Positions 63,604 through 64,000 of a DNA stretch of 64,000 nt are shown here, piece by piece; position 1 is the stretch's first letter; each line of letters opens with the position of its first letter. This DNA comes from G965212025 sp965237985. Its GTDB lineage: Bacteria > Pseudomonadota > Gammaproteobacteria > Poriferisulfidales > Oxydemutatoraceae. The stretch lies in assembly GCA_965237985.1 (NCBI GenBank), contig OZ250161.1, positions 434,001 to 498,000 of the forward strand. Direction: 5' to 3'. The notes under the pieces are model-generated. The model searched no databases. It saw only the letters and a list, made by a program, of their open reading frames with translations, and was not told where the DNA came from. Made by a program: the position numbers and the translations under genes.

Positions 63604-64000
63604 TCAAACCAGATCCGATGCCAGAAATCCTTTTCGCGCCAGCCAGCTACGCCGCTCAGTCGCTTTTCCTTTGGCCAGCAATATGTCCATAAATTCCTGA
63701 GTCTTCGCGCATATCCCTTCGTCATCGCCTTCACAGAGCAACTGAAGCAGGCGGCGATTTCCACCGACCATTGTCGATTCGCGTAGTTGTGCCGGGTTCA
63801 TTTCACCAAGGCCCTTGAAGCGCAAAACCAGAGCCCGTTTCCGGTCTTTCTCATTGAGTTGCCCGAGAAAGCGGATCCGTTCCTCGACATTACCGGCATA
63901 ATGCACCTGCATTCCTACATCAATCCGAAAAAGCGGTGGCATCGCGATGTAGACGTGTCCTTTTGTGACCAGTTTTCTAAAAAACCGGACAAAAAGAGCA
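63604..64000 (-). CDS. parE: DNA topoisomerase IV subunit B, 3' part
   Basis: The 5' part lies beyond the right edge, and the frame stays open to base 64000. The visible C-terminus is typical of ParE: ALFVRFFRKLVTKGHVYIAMPPLFRI, then RFKGLGEMNPAQLRESTM, and a final QEFMDILLAKGKATERRSWL. This is the TOPRIM and tail region that pairs with ParC. The gene order parE-HAD-parC on one strand differs from E. coli, where parE and parC are separated by unrelated genes. Confidence 0.96.
   Translation of the reverse strand, partial: ALFVRFFRKLVTKGHVYIAMPPLFRIDVGMQVHYAGNVEERIRFLGQLNEKDRKRALVLRFKGLGEMNPAQLRESTMVGGNRRLLQLLCEGDDEGICAKTQEFMDILLAKGKATERRSWLARKGFLASDLV

Overview
The window reads as chromosome of a gammaproteobacterium with roughly balanced base composition. 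Typical gammaproteobacterial gene sets and orders appear: yafS-like/rnhA/dnaQ, ribD-ribE-ribBX-ribH-nusB-thiL-pgpA, clpS-clpA-infA, fabD-fabG-acpP-fabF-pabC-mltG-tmk-holB, efp and parC-parE. A flavocytochrome c sulfide dehydrogenase pair (fccA-fccB) with all diagnostic cysteines points to oxidation of reduced sulfur. Long gene-poor spacers, gene fragments, several scales of tandem duplication and a frameshifted paralog suggest a host-associated or drifting genome; that lifestyle is an inference.

Layout. 1-3682: oligopeptide-type ABC importer (two permeases, fused double ATPase). 3692-5540: methyltransferase, rnhA, dnaQ. 5608-5681: a lone tRNA-Ile(GAT), then about 1.3 kb without a convincing gene, holding a 334-bp direct repeat. 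7048-8627: msrPQ, periplasmic methionine sulfoxide repair. 8688-17340: glyA, then a tightly packed riboflavin operon that includes an HslV-like Ntn hydrolase, a NusB-ThiL fusion, pgpA and gltX. 17379-25414, minus strand: birA, coaX, fccA, fccB, mfd and a csiV-like gene. 25435-31737: glnS, rpoD, clpS, clpA, with infA convergent. 32385-39505: the fatty-acid/aminodeoxychorismate/tmk/holB run. 39627-42741, minus: class V aminotransferase, FAH-family hydrolase, dusA. 42782-44495: YadGH-type ABC exporter. 44853-45812: nagZ.

45858-59880 is the most unusual part. Two nearly identical genes for about 1000-residue proteins of unrecognised family lie in a roughly 4.16-kb direct tandem duplication that also copied the 5' end of nagZ. 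An internal fragment of the same gene sits between them, a 257-bp repeat array (five copies) follows, and beyond efp lie a diverged, three-times frameshifted third copy and an N-terminal stub of a fourth. All share an N-terminal GFVGR signature; the long copies have a proline-rich linker with PPxY motifs. This looks like an expanding lineage-specific family, possibly host-interacting effectors. The window closes with parC, a HAD-family gene and the 3' end of parE.

Other points of note: long poly-G runs inside genes (11 G in gltX and in clpA), a three-residue insertion in a conserved part of RpoD, an acyl carrier protein with an acidic N-terminal extension, and a 148-bp duplication across the convergent 3' ends of holB and an aminotransferase gene.
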